DNA of 60,000 nucleotides from Hydractinia symbiolongicarpus (Eukaryota; Cnidaria; Hydrozoa; Anthoathecata; Hydractiniidae): positions 12,213,001 through 12,273,000 of the forward strand of contig NC_079875.1 of the NCBI RefSeq assembly GCF_029227915.1, read 5' to 3'. The first letter of the stretch is position 1, and each line of letters opens with the position of its first letter. The notes beneath the pieces were generated by a model. The model saw only the letters and a program-made list of their open reading frames with translations. It had not been told where the DNA came from and did no database searches. Of the stretch, positions 49,150-58,460 are shown in pieces. The translations under genes and the position numbers were made by a program.

Positions 49150-49800
49150 TGATCCTTCTTTCCATCATGGCTTTAACACCTAGTAAATCCGGGACAAAAA
49201 CTATTCCGTGACCTTTGTCCGAAAAGGACAAGATCTTCATCAACTGATGATGTCAAACTTTTGTTTAATGAGCCATGTAGCTCCACAGCGCCTTGTTGCT
49301 TATCATCTCCCAGTGAACCATTTTTATCTCCTGTTTTGTCAGACCACGATTATTCGGTAAACAAAAAAGAATGTCTTGGTTGCAACAATAAAGATAATCA
49401 ACCGTTATTTAGTAGAAAGATCAACTCATTATTACTGGGAAACAAAGTTTTGAAAAGAAGGCTTATATTTAATAAAGCCAAAGCATCTATTTTTACCTGG
49501 AGAAATATTGAAGCGACAAATAATTAAACTTTTTTTCTCTCTTTTTTCCTTGATTGAACCTCGCGTATCAAATGTTAAATGCTGGAGGGGTACGAAGTCT
49601 CATCAACTCAAGACTCAAAGATTACAATACGGATGTCACTATCAAATTCTTGATTGGAATATCGCCAACTACCTATACTGCATTTTTGTCGGTAGAGCTT
49701 CAGCTAAATTTATCTGTAACAATAGTGGGTTTTCTCGAGGGGATGAAATCAAACCTGTGCAGCACTTTGCAAATTTAAACCACCTCTTATCAGTATGAGA
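49150..49800 (+). pseudogene. Degenerate DDE_Tnp_4-type transposase
   Basis: A frame at 49261-49527 (no ATG at its start) carries LSDHDY, CLGCNNKD and IFTWRNI. As I know them, these resemble the region between the N-terminal zinc finger and the helix before the catalytic core in animal DDE_4 transposases. It then breaks. Frame two (about 49590-49700) reads YNTDVTIKFLIGISPTTYTAF, like the core T.VKFLIGISP.G strand. After a further frameshift the next frame reads GRASAKFICNNSGF and RGDEI (49690-49755), like GGR.SDK.I...SGF...GDE. The SDK Asp is Ala here. At least two frameshifts and the missing residue make it inactive. Confidence 0.6.
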
Positions 49801-49954
49801 AGAAGAAAAAGACAATGTGGATAATTTTGAAAAAAAATGCAAGAAAAACAACGTAAGAAAAAACTCCACAGTTAAAAAATCTTAAAAAATTTCCAAAAAT
49901 GAAAGAAATTGCGAAAATTTCACTTGCATTGTTCTCTACAATTAAACATTTCAA

Positions 49955-50030
49955 AACTCCTGCCAGGATTTGAACCTGGATCTCCTATGAAATTTCTTCA
50001 TTGGGAATCATAACGTTAGACCACAGGAGT
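49955..50030 (-). repeat. tRNA-like sequence (pol III A/B boxes)
   Basis: The minus strand reads ACTCCTGTGGTCTAACGTTATGATTC, a hairpin region, then GAGATCCAGGTTCAAATCCTGGCAGGAGT. The acceptor arm (ACTCCTG/CAGGAGT) and T arm (CCAGG/CCTGG) pair perfectly. The anticodon region is about four nt too long, and no U33-anticodon loop can be assigned with confidence. The D arm resembles tRNA-Glu (GTCTA). It is more likely a SINE head or tRNA pseudogene than an active tRNA. Confidence 0.55.
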
Positions 50031-50385
50031 GTCAGCAATTTCCACTTGCCAATAATAATATAATTTGTACATGTGTGGCTATAAAAATAAAAGTTATTTT
50101 TTTCTTTCCTTTGGCCAAAGTATGTGCTGTTAAACGAGATTAAATACTGATCATAAAACTCACTGAATGTAGTGTTAAGTCATTCCAATACTCTTCATTA
50201 AAAGCCAGTTTGGTTACAATGTATCCATGCGGTGTCTAGATAAAAAAAATAAAAGTGTTGGCAACTCGTAACACCCATTTGCATTTGACATTGAGTGAAG
50301 TACTGATTCCTTAAGTTTAAATTCCCTTAAACCTTGGTTAAGTAAGTAAGGCATGAAGAATTTTGGGTCTTCAGGAGACAAATTT

Positions 50386-50595
50386 TTATTTATTTTGGCA
50401 ATAAGGACATTTCACTTCCAAACAAGCCTTTGGACAACAGGAGCAAGTGACTATTCCACCAGGACTAGCGCTGATAAACAACAGATATTTTTCTAAATAC
50501 AGCCCACATTCAATTGTAAAATTGATCGGGATATTGACATTCTCTGCAAAAATCCAAGTTTTATCAAGTGATAGTAAATGGTCCTTTGGGTACAC
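50386..50595 (-). pseudogene. YqaJ-type nuclease fragment, catalytic Asp lost
   Basis: The minus frame shows INFTIECGLYLEKYLLF, ISASPGGIVTCSCCPKACLEV and KCPYCQNK. This matches the core of YqaJ (lambda-exonuclease-like) domains in animal mobile elements: GASPDG..., CCG.G.LE.KCPY. The SPDG aspartate is Gly, and the frame ends just after KCPYC. The start is an alternative codon, so no proper N-terminus exists. The neighbouring DDE_4 remnant on the other strand suggests that both derive from one ISL2EU (IS4EU)-like element. Confidence 0.65.
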
Positions 50596-50654
50596 GCTTT
50601 ACAGTGGCATATCTAGTGAATTGATTGGCAACTAACAAATAAAATTTAAATTCA

Positions 50655-50765
50655 CAAGCCGTTTTCCCGTGGAAAAATCCACTGTATCTCTCATTGAATC
50701 CATGTAAGGGATACCAAATAAAAACATAGAACACAGTAATTTGAATTTTTACAATCTGTATTATT
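50655..50765 (+). repeat. Dispersed repeat, copy 1
   Basis: TTCCCGTGGAAAAATCCACTG, then TCTC.TTGAATCCATGTAAGGGATACCAAATAAAAACATA and ACAATCTGTATTATT. The same order occurs at 55300-55410 with about 20 percent differences by eye. Confidence 0.65.
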
Positions 50766-51064
50766 CCATATTTTTAAGAATATAAACAGGTGGAAGAAAA
50801 AATAAATAAATAAATAAAAATAAAAATTGCAAAATATCCAAAAAATCAAAGTTGTCTAAGAACCGATACGTAAAAAGCGAAATCTGCTAAAACTGTATAC
50901 TTGCTTTGCCATGTCAGAAGTACACCAGGGGAAATAGTATACCAGACACTCACACAATCGTATTATGATATAGAATAGACTAGCTGCCACCCCGTCATTT
51001 ATATATTATTATTTTTTGCGAAATAAGTTTCCGTGTAAATCTAAAATATAATCGTGACACCAGG

Positions 51065-51280
51065 CAGAGCACTCAGTACAGGTAAACCATAGGTACAGGT
51101 AAAATGTTTGCAGGCGTAATACCTATTTTGAGAAAACCTTATCGCAACATCAGTTGAAATAAAAAAAACACAGGAAACAACTCGTCGTTAATACCAGACT
51201 GAGAGCTTAGCACAGGTGAGCCATGTTGCACATGAGTATAGGCGTAATACCATTTTCCAAAAAAACTTTATCTCGGCTTT
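51065..51280 (+). repeat. Diverged tandem duplication (about 147-bp offset)
   Basis: AGCACTCAGTACAGGTAAACCAT...GGCGTAATACCTATTTTGAGAAAACCTTATC is followed by GAGCTTAGCACAGGTGAGCCATGTTGCACATGAGTATAGGCGTAATACCATTTTCCAAAAAAACTTTATC. Confidence 0.6.
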
Positions 51281-52417
51281 AAAATAGATACATGGACCAG
51301 CCCATTGTTACCCTGTCCGAACAAAAAATGTCCTTAGAAATTTGATTTTGGGGAATAAATTTAACAGCAAATAACAGCAATAAAAGGTGTAGCTACCTAA
51401 CTGCATGTAGAATAATTAGGAATTATATAGAGATTAATTTTTTTCCATTTAAAATCCCCTCTAAATTTAGTAAATAAATTTAAGTAAAATGTCTCAATGA
51501 TTTTCTATCTATTAATTATGACAAGTTGACAACCTATAAAAATTAAGTGATATTGTTTCCAAAGTGATAAGTCGGATAAAAATGCGATGCAAAACTAATG
51601 CGAAAATATCTTTGGCGCTCCTTTCTAGGTCTACATTTTTAGGAAATACGCAGAAAAATATGCAGACAAAATTAAAAAATAATACATACAAAAGATAAAC
51701 GTGCCTTTGCTAAATATATATGAACAAATATCTTACTAGTGCTTCCTATGCTACTTCGCACGGTCCCAAAGGTAGACTTATTCGTAAGAATCGGTAGCGC
51801 GTATCACTTTATAAACACAAGAAACACTAAGAATCGGTTCGTCGTTTCACTACATGAGTATAAGAACTAAGGTTGACGTGTCTTTTCTCAACTGCTCTCA
51901 ACGCGCTTCTACAGATATATACTCTAATGTTTAATTCTTCGCTCTACATCACTTAGTCCAAAACACTGCAAGCGATGGAAATACTCACGTTGGCGAGATG
52001 AACCAGCAATTGCGATATTAAATTTGTAGGGAAGTTTGTTATTTTTAAATGTCTTATACGATTCATATATGCTCTAACTGTTACTCTATTGTTTTTGTTA
52101 TAAGATTACCAAACCTGAGTAGTCTATTGCCCTTCTTGTATTGAATCTAAGAGTCAGTGTTTCTAGTTTGGTACGGATATTCCTATCATTCAGGCACAAT
52201 ACACGTCCAACTTTTCATACATTGACAATTTCTTAGTTACATCTGTGACGTCGTTACACAACCGCTCAAACTGCACACACTGGGTGAAAATAGTGAGAGA
52301 ATTACAAATACGTGCGATATGTTTCATATGGTGATGAAAATAAAAGTTATTCCTTGGTTGGTTGTTGGAACTGGTGGCCAAGCTAATATTTACTGCGTTA
52401 TTACGATCTGGATGAGC

Positions 52418-53362
52418 TCATGCACTAACTTGTCTGATCTTTGTTCTTCTAAGCAGTAAAATAATCGCATTCAAAAAGCTATTTGAGCACAATGCAAGAC
52501 GGTAGATTTGTATTTGGTATAATATTTTACTGTCGACCTTGACAAATTCAGTTACCTGCAGACTAAAAAGTATATACTGAGGAACATAACAAATACATAA
52601 ACATAAGAAATTAATTACAATTATTTTTGACACATGATCGCTGTAGTTCAAGCTAGACTGTCGACTACCTCGCATTGAATTATACCTTTTTCGAATGTAA
52701 TACAATAAATATATTTGCGAGATGGTACCAACTATGAAATATAACAGCTGCCCAGCAAGTGACGTGAGATCGAAAATTTTCGAGGATACCTTAACACTTT
52801 CTTGAGAACCTTTTCCTTTTATTTCAGTGGAAGCTTTTTCTGCGCGACTTAAGTAAAAGTTTGCGACATCCAAAAATGCTAATACAACGAGCGCAAAAAA
52901 CCCAGAAAAAATGAAAATGTTAAAAAACTTCTTTCCCCATTTATAATGTGCGTTTGGGTTTGTAACAACCAAACATCTTTCAATTGATATCACTATTGTC
53001 ATTAACCATGAAAAGCTGAAAGGGAATGATGAGAAAAAGGCACCAACTGCAACTAAATATACATTCTCAATATCTGCTATCATATTAAAACCATGAAAAC
53101 CAACAGAAAACAGCCCAACAAAAAAATCCGAAATACTCAGAACAACAAACAACATATTTTTTCTATTCCACTCCAGCTTCAACAAAAGCTTCAACAGTAC
53201 AGCGTTACTTACAATAATGACCGATGCAATAATTTCATAAACGATTCCGACTATTAAAAGATAAGACGTATCTTCAATTTTTGTAATGTTTTCTATAGAA
53301 ATATTGCTCAAATCGGTGATATTGAATATTAAACTACGCGATAAGTTTAAATCGAGGTTCAT
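52418..53362 (-). CDS. Rhodopsin-class GPCR, single exon, atypical motifs
   Basis: Seven-helix plasma-membrane receptor of 314 residues; ligand unknown. The ATG at 53362 begins an N-terminus with four N-glycosylation sequons (Asn 6, 14, 20, 25). Helices at about 35-61 (SNAV: N1.50), 69-93 (LSISDF: D2.50), 102-128, 146-168, 197-222, 245-269 and 283-304. The DRY equivalent is ERC (128-130), followed by LVVTNP. Helix 6 has CYVP without the usual Trp. Helix 7 reads NSFLNAIILL in place of N-P-x-x-Y. The cysteines that normally link helix 3 to loop 2 are absent, as is the helix-4 Trp. The C-terminal tail is very short (RRTKIRQVSA). Single-exon, degenerate-motif receptors of this kind are common in lineage-specific cnidarian expansions. 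It could be a functional orphan or a non-coupling receptor; the frame itself is intact. Confidence 0.92.
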   Translation of the reverse strand: MNLDLNLSRSLIFNITDLSNISIENITKIEDTSYLLIVGIVYEIIASVIIVSNAVLLKLLLKLEWNRKNMLFVVLSISDFFVGLFSVGFHGFNMIADIENVYLVAVGAFFSSFPFSFSWLMTIVISIERCLVVTNPNAHYKWGKKFFNIFIFSGFFALVVLAFLDVANFYLSRAEKASTEIKGKGSQESVKVSSKIFDLTSLAGQLLYFIVGTISQIYLLYYIRKRYNSMRGSRQSSLNYSDHVSKIIVINFLCLCICYVPQYILFSLQVTEFVKVDSKILYQIQIYRLALCSNSFLNAIILLLRRTKIRQVSA

Positions 53363-54184
53363 ATTGTGATATTTACGTGGCGTCTTCTTTGCACCTTTTT
53401 ACTGGCAATAAAAAGCAAGTATTCTCGAGGCTGGGGAAAGTTTTCCCGTGTGTTTCTAAACTCCACAAAAGCGATTGTCATGGACTTGAAGACTTAAAAC
53501 AGTTGTATCTGAAATGTTTCAGTAATGACAGGTGATACGTATTTCATATAAATTACAAGGCAATATATGGTATCCAACTGTTTGTTTTTCTATCATGGTT
53601 AGCGCCTGACTCAAAAGTGTGTTTGAACGTTTTATAAAGCATATAAATAGCTTGCCGTTGTTTTAATTGATACGTTTACAAATTATTGGAATTTATTGAA
53701 AACTAATTTAATTATAATGTTGATTTTATTTGATCAAAGAATAAAGGTACGTCTACGTATTTAGTTTAGATTTATCAACAAAGAAATAACAAAAAATGGG
53801 CCATTAAAATGGAGATAACAATAACAAAAACAATAATTAAATTTTAATGCAAAAATTAAAATTTTGAAAAAGAAGTTAAAGCGATCCTGGAACTAAAATT
53901 AAAATACATCTAAAGTATGTTTTAATATGTTGTGGGAAAAGACAGTAATATTTTTAAAAAAATCAGTTCAGATCCATTATAAAAAATAAGATGATCGACT
54001 GAAATGGAGATATATAACAACAACAATATCTAAATTTTAATGCAAAAATTAAAAGTTTGAAGAGGTGAATACGCCTTATTTTGAAAAATATAATAATTAA
54101 AACACGAAATTAAGGAGCAGGAAAGAAGCTGTGTTCGTGAAAACTAAAACTTATACACCTTTCACGAATTAAAGTTTTTAACAA

Positions 54185-55115
54185 AAAGCCCTGGGGGGTC
54201 TAAGAATTTCCGCTCGCTACCAAAATATTTGATGAAAACCTGCTAATTCGTTGTGTTATTGTGCCAAACATTCGAGGAGGTTTGGTGCATGAACCTCTGA
54301 AGATAAAGCACACAAGTGACATTATATCTTACAACAAACGCAAAAAAAACGAAACGTGTCATAATAAACTCACATTTTAAAATAAATTGCTAACAAAAAT
54401 AAATCATTCATGGTTGAAAGTCTTGCGATTGAAACGTTTATGGTCTTAAACGGCATTTAGTTGACAAAAAATCAAAATTTTGCTGTGACCATCATTTTCA
54501 GCATACTTTTTTTATTAACTGTGCCAATTTTTGTCAAAAATAAAGCAGTTTTAATTTTTGGTTAAATTTTGGCCTAAAATGACATTTAGGTGACAAAAAA
54601 TCAAACTTTTGTATCACCATCATTTTCAGCATACTTTATTTGTTAACTGTGCCAGATTTAGCCAAAAATGAAGTGGTTTTAATTTTTGGATCAATTTTGG
54701 CCTAAAATGGCATTTAGGTGACAAAAATCAAAATTTCGATGTCACCATTATGTTCAGCATACTTTTTTTGTTAACTTTGCCAATTTTTGTTGAAAATGAA
54801 GTAGTTTTAATTTTTGGACCAATTTTGTCCTAAAATGACATTTAAGGTGGCAAAAAATCAAAATTATTATGTCCCCATTATGTTCAGCATACTTTTTTTG
54901 TTAACTGTGCCAAATTTTGTCGAAAACAAATACTAATTTTGACCGGAAAAGGCATTTAGATAAGTTCCCAGTAGTTAGGGAGCTTGGGTACGAAGTTTAC
55001 ATCTGTGACGGAGGAACGTGTAATCCCAGGGTCGATTTTTTCTCAAAAAATGCTCCAAAAGAAAAAAACGACGGTTTTAAAGAATTTCCTACGCCTTCGG
55101 ACGCGGAAATTCAAT
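54185..55115 (-). mobile_element. Non-autonomous element with internal 130-bp tandem array, copy B
   Basis: An inverted copy of the element at 12978-14015. Left end AGCCCTGGGGGGTCTAAGAATTTCCGCTCGCTACC; right end CTACGCCTTCGGACGCGGAAATTC. The array has about four units (GCATAC words at 54501, 54629, 54757, 54887). An extra short sequence lies between array and right end (54930-55020). No protein is encoded; the 69-codon plus frame at 54917 is chance. Confidence 0.8.
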
Positions 55116-55299
55116 TAAACTCTTGAGCAAATATTTTACATATTCCATTACTTGTTTTGTTGTCAGATAGTAAATCATACAAATACAAAATCTCATTGCA
55201 ACTATAGCTGATAAATCATCCATATCTTAAAGTTTCTTCTTCATGCTTGCTTCACATCACGAAAATATATGTACTAAAATTATTATTGTTACTTATTAT

Positions 55300-55410
55300 T
55301 CCCGTAGAAGGTTCCACTGAACGTCTCGTTGAATCCGTGTACGGGATACCAAACGAAAACATACAACAGAGTAATTTGAAGTTTTAAAACTCACAATCTG
55401 CATTATTAAT
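55300..55410 (+). repeat. Dispersed repeat, copy 2
   Basis: TTCCCGTAGAAGGTTCCACTGAACGTCTCGTTGAATCCGTGTACGGGATACCAAACGAAAACATA...ACAATCTGCATTATT, parallel to 50655-50765. It lies about 185 bp beyond the right end of element copy B. Confidence 0.65.
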
Positions 55411-56346
55411 TTCGGTCAACGCAACTGTAGCCTACTTTTTACCGTGTTGCGGTTTATAATTTTCTGGAGTTTGTTTCCTATTGGGAAGTGCTTGTCAACA
55501 GCCTGCAAAAACGCGAAGACGTTACGGCATAAAATTAATAACATTAATTCAAAGTCAATATCTTACTTTAAATTAATGCAGCCATTACAGTGCACTCAAA
55601 ATTTTGAGGCCAAATAACTGGGAAATGTGGTCGTGACGTCAGTCAGTTTTTACCGCGTGTGTAACTAGGAACCACCTAGGAACAAATTGGGTAAGTTTTT
55701 CAAATTTAGGTCCCCAAACCTATTTGTGAATAAACGGGTTGACGACGTCATCAAAAATCATTAAAACCACAGTATTTCCGTAACCGTTTGTCAAAAGTAC
55801 ATGATCCTATACATTTTCTTGATCAGAGTGTTAAGATCTATACGATGAAGGCAACTTTTGTATTTCGGCTTGTCTTTGGTTACGGCAGCAAATTTTTTAA
55901 ACCTTCACATCCTTAATTGTTTATTGAAAGCACATGATTCTATCGTTTATTTTGATCAGTGTTTCAAACTCTACACAACGGGTAAATATATTTCCGAAAA
56001 AGATATTTGCAGATGTCATCAAAATTCAAGTGATGGTTCTCTTTTCTATTTTTCTCCTGCCTGAGTGGGTTTTTCCATGGGCCTTATCAACTAGTATGTA
56101 AATAATGCTGTGACCATTATAGTGATTCAAAGAGCATTACGGTGGAGACGTAAAGAAGTTAACTTAAATCATCACTAAACCAAAAATATTAAAATACAAG
56201 ACTACAGGGGCTTAAAATAGAGAAGAATTTATTCTAGAAAAACTTGATTCATATGTTTGTCTCTGCTGTTAGTCAACAAAATGTTACTGAATCTTATGAA
56301 TAGTACAACACTTCACGTCAATCGGTCTGATAGGCTAGAAATATCG

Positions 56347-56393
56347 CATGGTTTGTCACATGATTTGTCACATGATTTGTCACATGATTTGAA
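56347..56393 (+). repeat. 14-bp tandem repeat
   Basis: Three and a half exact copies of TTTGTCACATGATT, the first preceded by a variant ATGGTTTG. Confidence 0.9.
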
Positions 56394-57639
56394 TCCATGA
56401 CCTAAAAAGGACACATTCGGTGATAGTTTGTTTAAGACTTCGCATGTTACCACCCACATGCATCAACAGAGATTGTTGAGAAGTGATGTATAATTAGGCT
56501 GTGATGAGACTGACGCTCTTTTGTAATCATACCCCGGCGATTTTATCAGGCAGATTGTGAAAATATTGATCATGTGAATCTCACTTTCTGTGATGGAGAA
56601 ATATCTCGTTAGCCTATCCATAGAACATTTCTGCGTGTTATATTGTTTATCTACTATTGTAGCGAAGCGTAGTACGGAACGGTTTGAGTATTTCATCGAC
56701 CTGAACTTACTGCGTTCCCCAGGATCTATTACTTTTTGCCGCACTTTTTCTGCTAGTTGTCAAATCTCCATAATATGGAGCATGTGCATAAGCCTTGGCT
56801 GTGCGATTCTTGTTGTTCCCACCTCCTTGTGTTAAACCCGCGCACTACGCCTTACTACGAAATGCATTATATCGACCAATACTCGTTGATGTGGTTGCGG
56901 TTTTAGATATGTGAGATCCTGTGCGTAAAATCCAACGAATGTCAGACCCTAAGGAGCGCAGTTACTTTTAGCTGATGAAATCGGCTAATTTCGGCGCATT
57001 ATTGCCTGTGTGTATTATCAGCATCTACTTTAGTTGTTGTTTCTTAGTCATTTTGCATGGATATCATATTATATACCTTGTCATAGTAAACATTTAATAG
57101 CACAGGATATAGACATGTGGTAGGTGGGAGAAATAAATATATAAATAAAGTCAGTGCTGTGGACAGTAGTTCTAAAGATAAACGTTAGAAATTAACTAAA
57201 CAAAAAACATAACAACCTAAAATTACATATAGCTAAACTCGCCACAAAATTAACTAAATATTGCTCTTCTTCATGTATATCTGTTTATATTTCTTTCATT
57301 GTTCCTCACTTACCCATAAGAAATTTGGAATATCCAACAACAAAACCTGACTCATGATGTAAAAATACGATATAAAAATATTGCAAAATAATGTAAACAA
57401 ACGTACACCAATCAAGTGTAAAAGTACACTACGACGATTAATAAGCATACTAAGATTACACTCCTCTTTAATGGAGTCAAAAAAGTCGCTTTGTTTTGAA
57501 GTCTACGCGATTCTCACCTGCATGTTAGTCCTGGATCGTTTTGCTGTACAGTTTGCATTTTACACCAGTTGCCTACGCCAGAGAAATACACCAGAGAAAT
57601 TCTTGCACAACCAGATGGGAAACTTACACCAGCACAACT

Positions 57640-58460
57640 GGTGTAAACAGTGACGCTGGCGCTGACACGGAAGATTAAATATTATGCAGGTCAAAAGAGT
57701 AGCAATTTGTATTTTTTTATAGAAACAAGACTATCGAGCCCGGGGGCTGAAATTGGGGACTCCGAAAACCTGTTTTACATACCGAGAGCGTACACACGGG
57801 TGTTGTCCTGCTTTGTTCAGACTTTGGGAGTAAAACAGGCAGTGAAACTGGCTCAACAAAAATACGCCTTAACTTCTTAGACATAAACGTACACCATTGT
57901 TAAATCCGACCTTAAGAAGCACTTTGTCTAAACCAAAAGACAAAATAAACCTGGAAGAACAAAGCAATGTTGTTTACGAAATCCCGTGTAAAGGTGATGC
58001 AGTGTATATAGGCGACACAAAAGAAAGTTTTAGCAACGAGTACAAGAACAAATCCGCGCAGTGAGAAACGGAGATGTGAAAAAAACGAAATTGCGGACCA
58101 CAGCTGGAGCAGAAGTCATCAGTTTAATTGGGATGAGAAGAAAATCATTGACAGAGAATCCAGAACAACAGCCAGGAAGATTAAAGAAACCAACAGTGTA
58201 GAGCGTATAACAAACACATAAACAGTATCTCGTATCAACTTCCTGAGATTTGCTTACCAGCCCTTCAGAAGAAGTAGTTACCTACATCTAGGTCCGAGAA
58301 TGTTAATTACCGTAATTAACTGTGATTATCAGCTTGTTTCTATTTGTTTATTTTTATGAATTTCGATCCTCTGCAATTATATAAATACATGCTCAACATC
58401 ATTTTACTTTGCCCGATGATGGCAAAAGGATCTCCTAAAACGTCGCCTACTAAACTATCA
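57640..58460 (+). pseudogene. Penelope-like element remnant, GIY-YIG endonuclease part
   Basis: Broken C-terminal part of a Penelope-like retroelement. One frame gives TLRSTLSKPKDKINLEEQ (about 57912-57965), then NVVYEIPCK..AVYIGDTKESF (GIY-YIG core as VYxIPC...YIG.T). After frame changes it gives VRNGDV, NEIADHSWSRSHQFNWDEKK and IIDRESRTTARKIKET, the order seen in metazoan Penelope-like endonucleases (R.GD...A.AxH......W...K.I.RE). A CPDDG-like GATGATGGC block follows at 58415. The upstream frame (57750-57880, FYIPRAYTRVLSCFVQTLGV) resembles the linker before the endonuclease. Stops and at least two frameshifts make it dead. The reverse transcriptase part was not found, so it is 5'-truncated. 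Confidence 0.65.

Larger units (their letters stand above)
50640..52417. other. Noncoding stretch downstream of the GPCR gene
   Basis: No gene. It contains a dispersed repeat (50655-50765) with a relative at 55300-55410, an AAATAAATAAATA run (50800-50822) and a diverged tandem duplication at about 51065-51280. The GPCR 3' UTR should occupy the right end. Confidence 0.5.
53363..57380. other. Gene-free, repeat-bearing stretch
   Basis: No gene recognised. It contains a diverged duplication of a 60-80 nt A-rich block (near 53806-53880 and 54003-54070), copy B of the satellite-bearing element (54185-55115), a dispersed repeat (55300-55410), two related 60-nt blocks (55797 and 55930), a 14-bp array (56347-56393) and the upstream region of the GPCR gene at the left end. 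Confidence 0.5.

Noticed and set aside
49955-50030. Functional tRNA gene on the minus strand
   Set aside because: Acceptor and T arms are perfect, but the anticodon arm has the wrong length and no clear anticodon; treated as tRNA-like.
54917-55126. 69-codon plus-strand frame
   Set aside because: It is the end of element copy B; the inverted copy at about 13 kb gives an unrelated translation.
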